Positions 14,530 to 15,608 of a stretch of 15,608 nt of DNA are shown here, piece after piece; position 1 is the first letter of the stretch, and each line of letters starts with the position of its first letter. Below the pieces are notes generated by a model. That model worked only from the letters and a program-made list of their open reading frames with translations. It did no database searches and was not told where the DNA came from. Both the position numbers and the translations under genes were made by a program. This DNA comes from Betaproteobacteria bacterium UBA5582 (GTDB lineage Bacteria > Pseudomonadota > Gammaproteobacteria > Burkholderiales > Rhodocyclaceae). Location of the stretch: positions 1 through 15,608 of the forward strand of contig DILW01000033.1 of assembly GCA_002425245.1 (NCBI GenBank), given 5' to 3'.

Positions 14530-15608
14530 CGGTAGAGCAGGAAGCCTTCGCGTTCGGCCAGCCAGGCCAGTTCGTCGGCGTGCGCGGCGGCGTCAAGGTC
14601 GGCTGGCGTCGCCGCCGGATCGTCCACCCATTCGCGCAGCAGCGGCGAACCGTTGATCAGGTCGATGGCCAGGCGCTCGAATTCGTACTCGTAGCCGAAG
14701 TCGCGCCAGATCGGGTAGTCCGGGTAGAGGCGGCGGATCGCCTTGAAGGCCAGCGCCTGCAGGCGCCAGGGCCGAAGGGCGGCGTGCTCGTAGTACGGGC
14801 CATCGCTGTGAATCTGCAGCGCCTGGCAGAGCTGGCCCTTGAACTTGTGGAAGGTCGGTTCGAACCAGCAGGCGCGCAGCTTGCAGCCGGCCAGCCAGGC
14901 GGGAGCGAGCGCTTGCATTTCGGCAAGCACCGCAGCGGCGTCGATGTCCGGCGCGCCGAAGAGGAATTCCAGCGGCCGCGTCGTGCCGCGCCCTTCGGAG
15001 AGCGTCGTGCCTTCGAGCATGACGGTGCCGGCGTAGGCGCGTGCCATGGAAAGGTTGGGGGCATTCGGGCTGGGGTTGATCCAGGTCCGCTCGCCGAGCG
15101 GCCAGCCGTGGCCGGGCGCCGCCTCGGGCTGCCAGCCCTGCATTTCGACGACGCGATAGGCGACGTCGAGTTTCAACTGGGCGATGAACCAGGCACCGAG
15201 TTCGCCCATGGTCAGACCGTGTCGCATCGGCATCGGGCCGGCGCCAACGAAGCTTTCCCAGCCCGCGCGCAGCGTGAAGCCTTCGACCGGCCGCCCGGCC
15301 GGGTTGGGGCGGTCGAGCACCCACACTTCCTTGCCGTATTCGGCGGCGGCTTCGAGCACGTAGCGCAGCGTGGTGATGAAGGTGTAGATGCGGCAGCCGA
15401 GGTCCTGCAGGTCGACCAGCAACACGTCGAAAGTCTCCAGCATCGCCGCCGTCGGCCGGCGCACTTCGCCATACAGGCTGAAGATCGGAATGCCGTGCTG
15501 CGGATCGATTAAATCCGGCGATTCGACCATGTTGTCCTGCTTGTCGCCCTTGATACCGTGCTGCGGGCCGAAGGCGGCGGTGAGCTGGAGGTCGGGCAGC
15601 GCGGCGAG
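14526..15608 (-). CDS. DUF1343 protein, NamZ-type exo-beta-N-acetylmuramidase; 5' end outside window
   Basis: 360 C-terminal residues are visible, and the frame is open to the window edge. The ATG at 15530 is internal: the residues before it (FGPQHGIKGDKQDN) are the conserved DUF1343 start region. Other family motifs are F-S-L-Y-G-E, LQDLGCRIYTF, DRPNPAGRPVEG, HGLTMGELG, NPSPNAPNL and LEGTTLSEGRGTTRP. Family members in Bacillus and Bacteroidetes release terminal MurNAc from peptidoglycan fragments. Whether this protein is exported cannot be seen, because any signal peptide lies beyond the window. The gene overlaps the downstream permease gene by 4 nt, which suggests a joint role such as recovery of wall-derived material, but this is inference. 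Confidence 0.88.
   Translation of the reverse strand, partial: LAALPDLQLTAAFGPQHGIKGDKQDNMVESPDLIDPQHGIPIFSLYGEVRRPTAAMLETFDVLLVDLQDLGCRIYTFITTLRYVLEAAAEYGKEVWVLDRPNPAGRPVEGFTLRAGWESFVGAGPMPMRHGLTMGELGAWFIAQLKLDVAYRVVEMQGWQPEAAPGHGWPLGERTWINPSPNAPNLSMARAYAGTVMLEGTTLSEGRGTTRPLEFLFGAPDIDAAAVLAEMQALAPAWLAGCKLRACWFEPTFHKFKGQLCQALQIHSDGPYYEHAALRPWRLQALAFKAIRRLYPDYPIWRDFGYEYEFERLAIDLINGSPLLREWVDDPAATPADLDAAAHADELAWLAEREGFLLYR

Noticed and set aside
13339..14535. 398-codon plus-strand frame across the permease gene
   Set aside because: Its product is rich in Gln, Arg and Asp with no domain, the typical antisense image of a hydrophobic GC-rich gene. The permease on the minus strand has full superfamily motifs.
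13220..14596. 458-codon minus-strand frame overlapping the permease and the end of hemW
   Set aside because: The translation is a run of Arg, Pro and Ala with no motif; it is a frame-shifted shadow of the permease gene.

Overview
The window looks like a piece of a GC-rich betaproteobacterial chromosome. Rhodocyclales (the Dechloromonas/Azonexus/Azospira group) is my best guess, judged from protein character and from the yicC / kinase-phosphatase / rph-rdgB-hemW order. I could not run a search, so the genus is open. There are no RNA genes, insertion sequences, CRISPR arrays or attachment sites that I can support. Coding density is very high, and no stretch over about 80 bases lacks a gene.

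Layout. (1) 1-2823 (+): the C-terminal 940 residues of a large calcium-dependent RTX adhesin secreted by a type I system. It has Ig-like repeats, a von Willebrand A domain, RTX nonapeptides and a C-terminal secretion signal, followed by a clear Rho-independent terminator. (2) 8777 down to 2859 (-): a six-gene run yicC-gmk-rpoZ-spoT-dadA-tatD, with gaps of 19-22 nt and then two start/stop overlaps. It carries RNA decay, GMP kinase, RNA polymerase omega, (p)ppGpp metabolism, D-amino acid oxidation and a TatD-type nuclease. (3) 8856-13260 (+): the divergent run Ser/Thr kinase, PP2C phosphatase, rph, rdgB and hemW. (4) 15608 down to 13276 (-): a DUF1343 (NamZ-type muramidase) gene cut by the window end, overlapping an ArsB/SLC13-type permease gene that converges on hemW.

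How they fit together. The two divergent runs share a 78-bp intergenic region (8778-8855). On one side are guanine-nucleotide and alarmone genes (gmk, spoT, rpoZ). On the other are a reversible phosphorylation pair, tRNA 3'-end processing (rph), removal of non-canonical purine nucleotides (rdgB) and a haem chaperone (hemW). dadA and the DUF1343 gene both touch cell-wall-derived material (D-alanine, MurNAc), but they lie in different transcription units and a link is only suggestive.

Most of the window is ordinary housekeeping. The parts most worth a second look are the adhesin architecture (canonical EF-hand loops heading Ig-like repeats, an intact MIDAS), the soluble kinase-phosphatase pair with an unusual glycine loop and an acidic phosphatase tail, and the overlap of dadA with spoT. 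I did not find a clearly new system.
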